Positions 1 to 9,903 of a stretch of DNA of 64,000 bases are shown piece after piece (position 1 is the stretch's first letter; every line of letters begins with the position of its first letter). Source of the stretch: Chrysophaeum taylorii. Lineage: Eukaryota; Sar; Pelagophyceae; Pelagomonadales; Pelagomonadaceae. The position numbers and the translations under genes are program-made. The notes beneath the pieces were generated by a model. That model saw only the letters and a list, made by a program, of their open reading frames with translations, ran no database searches and had not been told where the DNA came from. The stretch is taken from the NCBI GenBank assembly GCA_029834535.1, contig JAQMWT010000479.1, positions 1-64,000 on the forward strand, given 5' to 3'.

Positions 1-1716
1 CAGTGTACTTCGTTCAGTTACGTATTGCTCCCGGTTCATCAGTACGAGTCTAAAATATGATAAGTTTGATGTGATTGTTCGAAATTTGATCACACAAATT
101 GAATGCCTCCAAGTTTGACCATACACACGCATCAACATGCGAACACTCGCAGAACAACATATACAAACAAGGCCTGCGCAAGACAACGCTGATACCACGC
201 TGTTTCGTCGCCCAAGATTATTCGGATGCGCCTTATTAGTTCGATGTTTATGACAGACTACAGCGAACGATCCCGGTTCGTCATCTCGTGCCTTTAGCGG
301 ATGACATTGTTGCAGATGTCTATCAAACGCATATGCCGAGAAGAGCCGCCTGACTGACTAACTAACTAACTAACTTCAGACCTCTCCCGAGCATGGGAGC
401 CAGGCCGGACCGGCAGGAGCCGGTGCGGAATCACGGAGGAAAATCACGCAGTTGGGGCAGAGGCGAGGGACGAGGACGGACTTGTTGATGGTGGACCGCC
501 ACTGCGCGCGGTCTTGTGCGAGGTCGTGGAAAAGCGTCGCAGGCCGCGGACGTGTTGGTCCACGAACAATCGACCTGTCCGTCGCGCTCTGGCCAACCGA
601 GCGAACCCCATCCCAACACGGACTTTCCGGGTGCTAACCGGCCAGCGAGCCGCCTGACTTGCCCTCCATAAAGCCCTTGATGAGGACCGACACGGCCTCG
701 CAGAAGTGCTTCGCGCGATAGCTGGATCTTTGTCGGCAAGAAGGTTCGGAGCAGGTGTGCCTTTTAGCACACGTGACGGTATTTTCTACTTGCACATCAC
801 AACGAGCAGCACGCACATAAACGCTGCATCTTGCATATAGCACTTGAACGACAGCGCTGTCGCGCTGTAGACCATGTTGTACACGCCGTCAACTTGCCGC
901 CCGTGTCGAACATCATCTGCTGCAAGTCGGCCTCGAGAACACACCTGCTGAACTTGGCATCTTGGTCAGATCGAGTAAAGTGGAGCCTCGTATTTGCGCG
1001 CTCTGAGCTGCGACAGCGTACTCGGCGATCTCTCGTAGTCGTTTACCTTCGTCTGGGCACGCGACTTCTTGTTTTCTTTCTCGGCGTCGTGGTCAACCGA
1101 CGTCGGCGTGTTACCACCACGCTCCCGCTCGACCTGAGCGAAGCCCGCATCGATACCGTGTTCGTTTCGAAGTCGAAGGACGATCCGGAGACACAGCGCG
1201 ACGTGGAGAACCGCTGAAAGCTTGATCACGGCGGGCCTTGTTTTGTCATCGAACCGTATGTTTGCTCTCTGAGAGTACAAGTTTAGTCAACCAAGAGACG
1301 GATTGACCAAACTTAAGTGACCAAACTTGTTGAAGGTTTACGGTGACCAAACTTATATGGTGGTTGGAAACTTGACTTTTCCCTTATTATTATTATTATT
1401 GCGCGTGGTGTGCGTATTCGTAGTTCAGTCGAACCGTGGGTCCACCCTCTCTATCTTCCTCACGTGGTGAGCGCGTGGCAGTACGCGGCGTCGACCGCGC
1501 TGGAACTGGTGGTGATCAACGTCGCAGGTGACTCAACCGCTAGAACAAAAACACTCGGTGGTGTAATAAAGTTCGAAACGGAGGCGGCACTCATCGGACA
1601 ATAAATAATAAAGAGCACAATATTGTCGCGACGAAAGAATCGAAACCGATACGACGGGCAGGGGCGCGCCGGGATATTATGCTATATTACACTATATTAG
1701 TGTGTAAGAGAATGAA
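1..1716. other. Intergenic, repeat-bearing
   Basis: No reading frame here resembles a known protein. It contains one copy of an 80-bp dispersed repeat (357-439), the short motif gaccaaactt repeated three times around 1300-1352, and a TTA microsatellite near 1386-1400. The sequence caataaataataaag at about 1600-1614 resembles the AATAAATAAA strings found just after three confident genes in this window. A plus-strand gene could therefore end here, but no convincing exon is seen. Confidence 0.5.
357..439 (+). repeat. Dispersed repeat C, copy 1
   Basis: About 80 bp starting with CTAA tandem units and running through cttcagacctctcccgagca. It recurs at 46863-46942 with only a few mismatches by eye. 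A small hairpin (CTCCC/GGGAG arms, 6-nt loop) lies inside. Both copies start at the CTAA run, which suggests an element end. Confidence 0.75.
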
Positions 1717-2835
1717 TCACCCGACCGGGGGCTCATCTCCCGTGGTTGCGTCGGCGGCGAGGCAAACCAAAGCCCAGAGGAGGGAGAGCGCAAAGAAGCA
1801 GCGGCGCGATCGGAGGAAGTGGACTCTGGAGATATCCTGAGAGAAATGGAAATGGAGGAGGCGCTGGGCGGATCTGGAGAGCGGAGCGTCGTTGGGGGCC
1901 GTTTCGGAGGCGTCGGCGCTTGCCTTGCGGTCGAGAAAAAGAGCGCGCAGCTGGAAGATCGCGACGGTGGCGAGGTAGGCGAGGCGGACGGTAAGGATGC
2001 CGAGGTGAGCGGCGCGGTGCTTAAAGAAAAAGTCTTCTTTGGCCGCGAGGAGGAAAGCAAACAAGACGACCGCCGCGAACCCAAAGTCCATCAAGACCCA
2101 CTCGTCGAGGGCATCGACGACCGCGCAGGGCATGATGAAGAAGAGGCGCGAGCCGGCGGAGAACGAGAGGCGGAGCGGGCCGCGAGCGACGGCGCTCGCG
2201 AATTCCCACGTGATCAGAGCCAAAGCAAGCAAGCGGCGGGCGTCCTGAATGAGCGCATTCCCTTTTTGGACGCGAAGCTGTTGGAGGGTGGTGCCGACCT
2301 GGGCGTAGGTCGCGAAAGCAACCGCGGCGAAAGCGACCAACGCGGGTCGGCGGGGGAGCGCGCGCGCGGCGAGGGTTCCGGCCGCGAAGGCCATTTCGAC
2401 GCGGACGGTCGAAGCGCAGGTCGCGATCGCGTCGGCTTCGAGCTCGCGGGGGCTCGAGATTTTGCGGAGGTGTCTCGTCGCGCGCTCCGCGGCCAAGCCT
2501 CGCGCTATAGTCGCGTCGACGAGGGCGTCCCAAATCCGCCCTACCCGCACGCGCCGTGCGGCGTTGAGAGCGAGCGCTGCGATGATCCACCTGCTCCGGC
2601 CGCTCGGATCCCGCGACGCGACCACTAGCGGCACCACTACGCAGCACACATGCACTGTCTCGAGCTCGAGGCCATCCACCAGGATCTCGAGGCACGCCTC
2701 GGCGACCCAGAACCGCACCCAGCTCTCGACCATGCCTACCTCTGGCTCCTCGATGGCCCCGTCGTCGTCCTCCTCCTCGTGGCCACGCTTCTTCCGGACA
2801 ACCTTCGGGCTCTTCTTGTTGCGAGGAGAGCTCAT
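1717..2835 (-). CDS. Multi-pass membrane protein, family unknown
   Basis: A 372-residue frame, GC-rich like its neighbours. It opens with a basic, NLS-like stretch (KKSPKVVRKKRG), then an acidic run, then about seven hydrophobic segments (roughly residues 50-75, 82-95, 150-180, 205-220, 232-268, 278-300 and 345-360). It is probably an integral membrane protein; I recognise no family and assign no function. The ATG lies only 30 bp beyond the stop of the upstream F-box frame. A 33-nt GT-AG intron (2875-2843) would join the two frames in phase into one 844-residue protein, so this may be the 3' part of a single gene rather than a separate one. A 269-codon frame on the other strand is taken as a shadow. 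Confidence 0.6.
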   Translation of the reverse strand: MSSPRNKKSPKVVRKKRGHEEEDDDGAIEEPEVGMVESWVRFWVAEACLEILVDGLELETVHVCCVVVPLVVASRDPSGRSRWIIAALALNAARRVRVGRIWDALVDATIARGLAAERATRHLRKISSPRELEADAIATCASTVRVEMAFAAGTLAARALPRRPALVAFAAVAFATYAQVGTTLQQLRVQKGNALIQDARRLLALALITWEFASAVARGPLRLSFSAGSRLFFIMPCAVVDALDEWVLMDFGFAAVVLFAFLLAAKEDFFFKHRAAHLGILTVRLAYLATVAIFQLRALFLDRKASADASETAPNDAPLSRSAQRLLHFHFSQDISRVHFLRSRRCFFALSLLWALVCLAADATTGDEPPVG

Positions 2836-2865
2836 ATCACCTCTGTTAAAGAAGAATCCCCAACG

Positions 2866-4284
2866 TCACACCCACCGAGAGGTCGGGGTCGAGGTCTCGG
2901 TCCGGTGGGGGGGTTCATCAAAAACAACCAAGGGGGAGGGGGCGGCGGCGGAGCCTGGGTCTTCGCCGGAGTCGTTGTCTTTGTCTTTGTCTCTGACCCC
3001 CCACTTGTCGAGGATCTCGAGATCGCGGGCGCTGACCCCGCGGAGGGCGGGGGAACTCAAGACGCGGCGCATTGCTGCGAGACACGCGCGAACGTCGCGG
3101 ATGATGCCGAGGAGCTGGAGCTTGCGCAGGCAGCACGGGCACAGCAAGAGGGAGATCGAGGCGCTTTCTCCCACCGAATCGCAGTTGTTCAAGGCACAGG
3201 GGTCCGACTCGCAACACTGATCGAGGCCGATGCCGTTGCTGAGGACGCAATGGAGAATCATGGCCGCGAGGACGCGCGCCCTGAGCGGCTCGCTGTGGTC
3301 GAGATAGGCCTCAATCTGGTGCGTCGAGATACACCATGGAACCAGGTCGGATTTCCGTCGTCGCGCGACTACTGGGGACGAGAATACCCAGGCCAGGGAG
3401 TATTTGGTGGTGTTTGCGGGTCTGAGGTGCGGCGCGACGACCAAGCTCGCGAACGCGCCCGCCGTTTCGATCGGCTGGTAACTCTGGAAGGCGCGGACGA
3501 GGACTTGGTGGACGGGCGTGCCGTCCGACGTGACCGCGCCCTGGAGGTCGCGGTCGACGAGGCTCGAGGTGTCAATTTTGAAGCGCTGCGTCGGCGCGAT
3601 CTCGACGCCTTCGAGGTAACACGCTAAGACGGGCGTAGCGACGGTATGGAGCGCGTTTTCGCTCGTGCGGCTCAGATCCGGCAACCGCGGATCCGCGGTC
3701 CCGTCCAAGGACCTGACGTTGAGCGGCTGGACGACCCACCGACGCGCGAGGGGCTTCCGGCTCGCGACGACGTCCGACATGCCTACCGGAACGCTGTAAA
3801 ACGTCCGTAACATATCCTCGTCATAGTCGTCCCTTTCTCGCTGCTGGTGGAACGCGCTCGGCGCGTCGTCGAGGAGTTTTGGGGGTCTTCGGGGAGACCG
3901 GCGGCGCTCATCGCGGCGTTGCGGCGCGTAAACGACGGGTTGAAGCCACCGCGTTTCGCCGCCTCGAGTCCACGGGCCCAACGCAAAGAACCCGTCGAGG
4001 GCCGTCGTCTGCGCCCTCAGGGCGCCGTCGTCCTCTTCCATCTTGAGAGAGGCCCACCGCCACAGCCAGTGCAGGTACCGGACGTACAGCCGTATCATGA
4101 TCGTTCCGTGCGCCTCGAGCGACAGCGTTGCGTGCGTCAGCGTCGGGGGGGCGACGATCGGGAGCCATCGCGGGTCCTGCCGCACGAGATCGCGGAACTT
4201 TCGCGAGCACAGCCGTATCCACAGCAGCCGCTCGAGGGACACGCACTCCAGGATGTGCAGGACCATCTCCTCGGAGAGGTACAT
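2866..4284 (-). CDS. F-box-like protein
   Basis: I start this at the ATG at 4284, not the upstream in-frame ATG at 4398, because the extra residues translate a poly(T)/GAA tract. The first 38 residues (MYLSEEMVLHILECVSLERL and following, with LCSRKFRDLV) have the pattern of an F-box, the helix set that binds Skp1 in SCF ubiquitin ligases. The remaining ~430 residues lack obvious WD, Kelch or LRR repeats, so the substrate side is unknown. Four cysteines around residues 370-400 (CCESDPCALNNC, then CPCC) could bind metal. The C-terminal end is uncertain: the last codons may be intronic, and splicing 2875-2843 would continue the protein into the 1717-2835 membrane frame. The gene is divergent from the ABC transporter at 4419, with 134 bp between starts. 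Confidence 0.65.
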   Translation of the reverse strand: MYLSEEMVLHILECVSLERLLWIRLCSRKFRDLVRQDPRWLPIVAPPTLTHATLSLEAHGTIMIRLYVRYLHWLWRWASLKMEEDDGALRAQTTALDGFFALGPWTRGGETRWLQPVVYAPQRRDERRRSPRRPPKLLDDAPSAFHQQRERDDYDEDMLRTFYSVPVGMSDVVASRKPLARRWVVQPLNVRSLDGTADPRLPDLSRTSENALHTVATPVLACYLEGVEIAPTQRFKIDTSSLVDRDLQGAVTSDGTPVHQVLVRAFQSYQPIETAGAFASLVVAPHLRPANTTKYSLAWVFSSPVVARRRKSDLVPWCISTHQIEAYLDHSEPLRARVLAAMILHCVLSNGIGLDQCCESDPCALNNCDSVGESASISLLLCPCCLRKLQLLGIIRDVRACLAAMRRVLSSPALRGVSARDLEILDKWGVRDKDKDNDSGEDPGSAAAPSPLVVFDEPPHRTETSTPTSRWV

Positions 4285-4418
4285 GGATACTAGGGTATGT
4301 GTGTTGTTGATACACAAACGGCGGCGATTTTTTTTTTTTTTTTTTAGAAGAAGAAGAAGAAGAAGAAGGAAAAAAAAGTTAGGGACCGTTAAGGACAACG
4401 GAAGAAAAGATCGGCATC
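4285..4418. promoter_or_regulatory. Short divergent intergenic region
   Basis: 134 bp between the divergent F-box and ABC transporter starts. It holds a 17-19 nt poly(T) run followed by a GAA repeat and an A-rich stretch. Both promoters must lie here or inside the first exons. Nucleosome-excluding poly(T) is a plausible role, but this is inference. Confidence 0.4.
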
Positions 4419-7184
4419 ATGGGTGCGCGATTGGGCCCAAGGGGCCGCGCAAATGGCGGCGGGAACGCGACTTTCTTCGAGATGTGGATGGGAAGAAGCC
4501 AGGACCCCTCGCGGCCGACGAGGATCGTCGTGTGCGTGGTCGGCATCATCTTGGCACTCGACGTGGGCCTCGCCGTGGGGCTCGCGTACCTCGTGGACGA
4601 CAAAAAAAAAAAGATTTCCTTTTCGATGCGGCAAGACGTCAACGACCTCGTCGGTCTCGCGCTCGCGCGGACCGTGGTCCTGCCGTCGCTCGGTTTCCTC
4701 GCATATTCGTTGTGGTGGCTTCGAACTCGAGCCCCCGAGGGTTACCGAGCGCTAGAAGACCGCGACGACGTCGAGGCCCTGTCTAAATCAAAGGCCGCTG
4801 CCGACTTCCGGCGCGACGTCGCGCTCGCTTTCTTGTTTGTCGCTTCGAGCGTGTGCCAGGGATACATCGGCGTGAAGATGTGTCTCTTCGACTACGATCA
4901 CCGCGACACTCGGGTTCTCGCGGCGCTGATGGGCGCGACGACGGTCCTCGTCAACGTCGAGGCCTGGCTCTTGTCGAATTTGGTGCGGCTCAGGACGCGC
5001 CTCTTGACGACGCGCGTCCCGTCGCTCCACAAGCACCCGCTCGCCCTCGCGGCCTCGACGAACAACTGGTGCGACGTCTGCGACCAGCGCATTACCGACG
5101 CCTACATGTGGCGCTGCAACGCGTGCAACTTCGACGCGTGTCAAAAGTGCTACGCGAGGGCTATCTCCTCCTCGGCGACGGGTCTCAACAACACCGACCC
5201 GTCTTCTTCTTCTTCCTCCTTTTCAAGAGGAGGAGGGGGGGTATCATCGCGCGAAGAGTCCGTCCCGTTGGCGGAGATAAACCGGCCGGCGTTCCCGCGT
5301 CCGAGCCCGTCGCGCCTTTTAGTCGAGACCGAGTCGGAGATCACGTCGACCGAGATCCTCCGGCGCACCGCGAGGCTCGTGGCGCCCGACTGGGCGCTGG
5401 TCGCGATCGCTCTTGCGTGCGTGTTCGCCGCGGGCGCGACCGGGCTCGCCCTCCCGAGTTTTCAGGGAAGGATCATCGATTCCGTCTACGCGTGCAACCG
5501 GCGCCAGTTCCGGCGGCGCCTCGTGCTGTACCTGGCGTTCTCGATCGGCGCCGCCGTCACGTCCTCGCTCCGCGCGTTTTGCTTCCAGGCGACGGGGCGG
5601 CGCCTCGCGTGCGCGCTCAGGAACCGGCTGTACGCGGCGATCGTTCGCCAAGACGTCGCCTTCTTCGACAACGTCGCTTCGGGCACGCTCACGAGCCGGC
5701 TCACCCAGGACGTGAACCAGATGACGATGCCTCTGACGACGCTGCTTGGAACGTTGACCAGTTCGCTGATCCAATTGTGCGGCGGCGTCGCCATGGCCTT
5801 CTACACGAGCTGGCGGCTCTCGATGCTGGCGTTTACGACGGTGGGCCCCATCATGCACATCACGCAGGCGTACGCGGCGTGGTCTCGCGAGCAGAACCGG
5901 AAGATCCTGTCGCATCTGGGCGAGGCGAACGCGGTCGCGACCGAATCGCTAGCGAACATTAGGACGGTCAAGAGCGCGGGCACGGACGCGTTCGAGATCG
6001 ACAGGTTCGAGCAGCACACGATCGCCGCGCGGGACCGCGGCGTCGTCGACGCGGCGCTCTCGAGCTCGACGCAGCTCATCAACAACGTCCTCGACTACGG
6101 CGCGGGGTGGCTCATTTTATTCTACGGCGGCGCGCTCGCGATGCGCGACGGAAGCGGCCTGAGCGCGGGGAGCCTCGTCACCTACCAGCTCTACTTCACA
6201 AAGATTCAGACGAGCTACAATTCGCTCATTTCGCTCCTCAGTTCCTTCACGCGCGCGTCGGGCGCCGCGCAGCGCGTCCTCGGGATCCTCGCGGCGCTCC
6301 CGACGGTCGATCCGGACGCCGGGCGCCGGCTCCTCGATCCGCCGCGCGGCGCCCTCGACTTCGAGGACGTCCACTTCGCCTACGAATCGAGGCCCGACAA
6401 GTTCGTGCTCCGAAACTTCACGCTTTCCGTGCCAGCGGGCACGACCCTCGCGATGGTCGGCCGGTCGGGCTCGGGCAAGAGCACCGCGCTAAACCTCGCG
6501 CTCCGCTTCTACGACGCGCAACGGGGCGCCGTGCGCCTCGACGGCGTGCCGCTGGCCGAGTTGAACATGCGGGACTTCCGCCGGTATTGCGGGGTCGTCG
6601 CGCAGTCGACCGAACTCTTCGACACGACGATCGCGGCTAATATCAAGTACGGCACGCCCGACGTCTCGGACGCCGAGGTGGTGGCCGCGGCGCGCGCGGC
6701 GCTCGCCCACGACTTCATCGTCGACTTTCCGAATCAGTACGCGACCCGCATCGGAGAGCGCGGCGTCCGGATCTCGGGGGGGCAGCGCCAGCGGCTCGCG
6801 ATTGCTCGCGCGTTCCTCCGGCGACCTAAGATTCTGCTCCTCGACGAGGCGACCTCGGCCCTCGACGCCGAGTCCGAGGCCAAGGTCCAGCAGAGCCTCG
6901 ACGCCCTCATTTCGCGCGGCGGCTCGACGGTGATGCTGGTCGCTCACCGCCTCTCGACCGTCCGCAACGCCGACGCCATCGCCGTCCTCTCGGACGGCCA
7001 CATCGTCGAGCTCGGGAACCACGACCACCTCATGGCGCGCCCGGACGGCATCTACAAGATGCTCGTCACGCGCCAGCTCGAGGCCTCGGCCAACGCCCTC
7101 GAAGACTCGCACGTCGACTCGGCCGCCACAGAGGTCGACCGTCTCCTCCTCGACCAGAGGAAGTCGCAGAAAGCGGTCCGTTAG
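4419..7184 (+). CDS. ABCB-type half ABC transporter with ZZ zinc finger
   Basis: 921 residues, a membrane ATP-driven exporter. An N-terminal block (~1-190) has several hydrophobic segments. A ZZ-type finger follows at about 217-246 (WCDVCDQRI, then WRCNACNFDACQKCY; three CxxC pairs), then a low-complexity Ser/Gly linker. The ABC transmembrane domain is at ~335-620 and the ATPase at ~640-880. Walker A is GRSGSGKST (~680), the signature is ISGGQRQRLAIARA (~785), Walker B/D-loop is ILLLDEATSALD (~805) and the H-loop is in VAHRLSTVRNADAI. The order TMD-NBD and the ABC core resemble TAP/ABCB half transporters, which act as dimers. An extra N-terminal membrane block is known in TAP-like proteins; a ZZ finger inside it is unusual. 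The substrate cannot be read from sequence. No intron is needed. Confidence 0.9.
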   Translation: MGARLGPRGRANGGGNATFFEMWMGRSQDPSRPTRIVVCVVGIILALDVGLAVGLAYLVDDKKKKISFSMRQDVNDLVGLALARTVVLPSLGFLAYSLWWLRTRAPEGYRALEDRDDVEALSKSKAAADFRRDVALAFLFVASSVCQGYIGVKMCLFDYDHRDTRVLAALMGATTVLVNVEAWLLSNLVRLRTRLLTTRVPSLHKHPLALAASTNNWCDVCDQRITDAYMWRCNACNFDACQKCYARAISSSATGLNNTDPSSSSSSFSRGGGGVSSREESVPLAEINRPAFPRPSPSRLLVETESEITSTEILRRTARLVAPDWALVAIALACVFAAGATGLALPSFQGRIIDSVYACNRRQFRRRLVLYLAFSIGAAVTSSLRAFCFQATGRRLACALRNRLYAAIVRQDVAFFDNVASGTLTSRLTQDVNQMTMPLTTLLGTLTSSLIQLCGGVAMAFYTSWRLSMLAFTTVGPIMHITQAYAAWSREQNRKILSHLGEANAVATESLANIRTVKSAGTDAFEIDRFEQHTIAARDRGVVDAALSSSTQLINNVLDYGAGWLILFYGGALAMRDGSGLSAGSLVTYQLYFTKIQTSYNSLISLLSSFTRASGAAQRVLGILAALPTVDPDAGRRLLDPPRGALDFEDVHFAYESRPDKFVLRNFTLSVPAGTTLAMVGRSGSGKSTALNLALRFYDAQRGAVRLDGVPLAELNMRDFRRYCGVVAQSTELFDTTIAANIKYGTPDVSDAEVVAAARAALAHDFIVDFPNQYATRIGERGVRISGGQRQRLAIARAFLRRPKILLLDEATSALDAESEAKVQQSLDALISRGGSTVMLVAHRLSTVRNADAIAVLSDGHIVELGNHDHLMARPDGIYKMLVTRQLEASANALEDSHVDSAATEVDRLLLDQRKSQKAVR

Positions 7185-7335
7185 GATTAGAGGAGGTGGA
7201 GCGATGATGATCATGATGATGATGAGAGGCTTGTTGTAGCCAGCCGGCCGGCAGGATAGCAGACAACAGGACACCATTCAAGACACACCAACCACGGCGT
7301 CATATTCGAAGCGAAAACGGGGACCCACCGCGAGG

Positions 7336-9315
7336 ATGTGTGAGGAGGAGGTCGGGCCGCCCAACGACCGTCGGCTCTCGAGATTGAGGGCGATGGTCAA
7401 GGACGCCCTCGATAACGAGATGTCGACGACGGCCGTGTGGTTCGCCGACAAGTTGGTGACGTTGTCCCGGGGTCAGCCGGAAGACGTGCTTCTGCTGGCG
7501 CGGAGCTTTTACGCGAACGGCGACTTCGCGCGGGCCGCTCGGGCGCTCGAGACGCGCAAGACCTACGGCGCGCCGCGACAACCGGTCGCGCAGTTCCGGC
7601 GCGGCCAGACGAGCCGCACGGCGCCGGTCGAACTCCGCGCGAGGCTGCTGGCGGCCCGGTGCCTCGCCGCCTGCGGCCGCCACGCCGAGTGCGCGTCGAT
7701 TCTCGAACCCGCGCTCGCCGCCATCGAGGCCGCCGCCGCGCCCGCCTCGACGCCCGACGACGACGAAGAGGATGAAGACGACGATATTATAGAGCAAACG
7801 CTCCGGCCGCCCCGGCTCCCGCGCGAGCTCGACGACGCCGACGCCGACGCCGACGCCGACAAGGACGATTCGTCGACGTACCGAGATCGCGAGGAGGAGG
7901 ACGACGCGCCGCCGCCGCCGCCTCGCGACGCGAGACGTGTCGACATCGCGGCCGCCGCCTGCTCGGTCGCCGGCCAGGCCTTCGAGGCCCTCGAGAACCG
8001 GCCCCGCGCGGTCGAGTGGCTCACGCGCGCCCTCGAGATCGACCCCGAGTGCGCCGAAGCCCTCGCCTTTCTGGTCGAGCGACGCCTGCTCTCGGCCGCC
8101 GACGAGAAGAAGCTCCACGCGCACCTCGCGCGCGCGCTCGGCGGTGGTATGGACGAAGACGAAGACGCCGCCTGGATAGTCGCCCTCTACGGAGCGCGAC
8201 TCTGCGTCCACGACTGCGATTCGGTTTCGGTCGACGAACGCTTCGACGCTCTCGAAAGGATCCACGGCCTCGGCGAGAACAACGAAGTCCTCTGCGCGAA
8301 ATCGGAGCACGCGTATTACCGCCACGACTGCCGCGCCGCCCACCGCCTCGCCAAGCGCGTCTACGCCTCGGACCCCTTCGACTTCGCTTGCGTTCCAATT
8401 TACCTCGCCTCGATGGTCGAACTCGGCCTCTCCCACGAGCTCTTCTATTGCGCGCACGAACTCGTCAAGGCCTACCCCAAACGCGCGCAGTCCTGGTTCG
8501 CCGTCGGCTGCTACTACCTCCTCGTCGGCAAGAACGACGCCGCCCAACGCTATTTCCACAAGTCGGCCAAGCTCGAGCCCAGGTTCGCCCCCGCGTGGAT
8601 CGGCTTCGGGAACGCCTTCGCCGCCCAAGACGAATCCGAGCAGGCGATGGCCGCCTACCGATCGGCCTCGCGCCTCTTCCAGGGCTCCCACGTCCCCCTC
8701 ATGTTTATCGGAATGGAGTACCTCCGCACCAACAACCTTCCCCTCGCGAAGCACTTCCTCAAGGGCGCGAAACGACTCTGCGCCTCGGACCCCATGGTCT
8801 CCAACGAGCTCGGAGTGGTCGAGCTCCGCCAGTCAAACTACCGCGACGCCGAGGCCACCTTCAAGTCTGTCCTCGACCTCTTCGACCGCCTTCCCCACCG
8901 CGCTCCGCTCCGTCTCGCCTGCGAGTCCTCCGTCTTTAATTTGGCGCAAGTCTATCGCAAGATGCGCGACTTTCCAAAGGCCGCCCACTACTTCGAACTC
9001 GCGCTTTCCCTCCACCCCTGCGACGCTGCCATCCGCGCCGCCCTCGGGGCCACCTACCACGCGCTCGGCGGCGAATACGTCCACCGTGCCGTCGACTGCT
9101 ACCACGTCGCCCTCGGGATGCGTCCGGACGACACCTTTTGTTCGGAGATGCTTACGAGAGCCTTGAAGGATGTCGCCAACGTCGACGTCCCGAACCCCTT
9201 TCCTTCTCTCGCCCGCGTCCCACCCCCCCCGCGCGACGACGACGACGACGAGGACCTCGCCGACGCCGCGAGGCATTCGCTCCAGCGACTCTCCTGCGAT
9301 TACCCCCCGCCATAA
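7336..9315 (+). CDS. CDC16: Anaphase-promoting complex subunit CDC16/APC6
   Basis: 659 residues in one frame. It is a TPR scaffold subunit of the APC/C, the ubiquitin ligase that triggers anaphase and mitotic exit. The N-terminus (LRAMVKDALDNEMSTTAVWF, then ADKLVTLS) matches the conserved start of APC6. The C-terminal half (~residues 310-600) is a run of TPRs with family-specific strings such as YPKRAQSWFAVGCYYL, FAPAWIGFGNAFAAQDE and MFIGMEYLRTNNLPLAKHFL. An acidic, Asp-rich insert of about 60 residues (~140-200) and an acidic tail near the C-terminus are lineage features. It lies 151 bp after the ABC transporter on the same strand. A 484-codon antisense frame over it is a codon-bias shadow. 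The stop codon runs straight into AATAAATAAATAAA. Confidence 0.93.
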   Translation: MCEEEVGPPNDRRLSRLRAMVKDALDNEMSTTAVWFADKLVTLSRGQPEDVLLLARSFYANGDFARAARALETRKTYGAPRQPVAQFRRGQTSRTAPVELRARLLAARCLAACGRHAECASILEPALAAIEAAAAPASTPDDDEEDEDDDIIEQTLRPPRLPRELDDADADADADKDDSSTYRDREEEDDAPPPPPRDARRVDIAAAACSVAGQAFEALENRPRAVEWLTRALEIDPECAEALAFLVERRLLSAADEKKLHAHLARALGGGMDEDEDAAWIVALYGARLCVHDCDSVSVDERFDALERIHGLGENNEVLCAKSEHAYYRHDCRAAHRLAKRVYASDPFDFACVPIYLASMVELGLSHELFYCAHELVKAYPKRAQSWFAVGCYYLLVGKNDAAQRYFHKSAKLEPRFAPAWIGFGNAFAAQDESEQAMAAYRSASRLFQGSHVPLMFIGMEYLRTNNLPLAKHFLKGAKRLCASDPMVSNELGVVELRQSNYRDAEATFKSVLDLFDRLPHRAPLRLACESSVFNLAQVYRKMRDFPKAAHYFELALSLHPCDAAIRAALGATYHALGGEYVHRAVDCYHVALGMRPDDTFCSEMLTRALKDVANVDVPNPFPSLARVPPPPRDDDDDEDLADAARHSLQRLSCDYPPP

Positions 9316-9346
9316 ATAAATAAATAAATAAATATATTTATAAATA
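9314..9346 (+). terminator. Probable polyadenylation signal tract of CDC16
   Basis: Repeated AAAT units starting at the CDC16 stop codon and containing several AATAAA hexamers. Similar AATAAATAAAT strings lie 54 bp after the kinase stop and 10 bp after the Cys-rich protein stop, so this looks like the local 3'-end signal. Confidence 0.55.
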
Positions 9347-9368
9347 ACCTGCTGACTCTCGCGCACAC

Positions 9369-9432
9369 TGCCTTCCTTCCTTCCTTCCTTCGTTCCTTCC
9401 TTCCTTCCTTCCTTCGTTCCTTCGTTCCTTCG
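9369..9432 (+). repeat. CCTT/CGTTCCTT microsatellite
   Basis: Tandem CCTT with periodic CGTT interruptions. It sits between the convergent ends of CDC16 and the NAA60 frame. Confidence 0.9.
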
Positions 9433-9446
9433 TCGGAGTTTTTTTT

Positions 9447-9872
9447 TCAAGAATTACTTATTATTAGGAGTCCTCCTCCACCAAACTGCCGGCGCGTGCT
9501 TCCTCTTGGAACAACAACAACCACAACAAACAACAACAACGTAGTTAACGTAGTTAACAACAACAAACCAGCAGTCCGTCGCGATCGGACGGACTGCGAC
9601 CATAATCTAATAGAAAAAACGGCGCGCACATCCCCGTGAGGGCTTCCGCGCTTGGCTGCTGCTGCTGCTGCTGCTGCTGCTGCGTCCCACGGCGGCGGTG
9701 CTTTTTCGGTTTCATTTAGCAAATGCGCGCCCCCATCGAGGAGGAGGAGGAGGAGGAGGAGGAGGAGGAGGATTGGGGAGTGAGTTTTCCTTCTCAACGC
9801 TACTAGAAGAAGAAAAAGAAGGACGAGGAACGCGACGAGGGATCTCACGCCGCCTCCGAGGTCGCGGTGATT

Positions 9873-9903
<31 letters not shown>

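Noticed and set aside
4285-4398. N-terminal extension of the F-box ORF (poly-Leu then poly-Lys)
   Set aside because: It translates the poly(T)/GAA promoter tract; the ATG at 4284 starts exactly at the F-box.
7300-8754. 484-codon minus-strand frame opposite CDC16
   Set aside because: It exists because of GC-rich codon bias of the sense gene; translation is Val/Gly/Arg/Glu-rich with no motif, while the plus strand is clearly CDC16.
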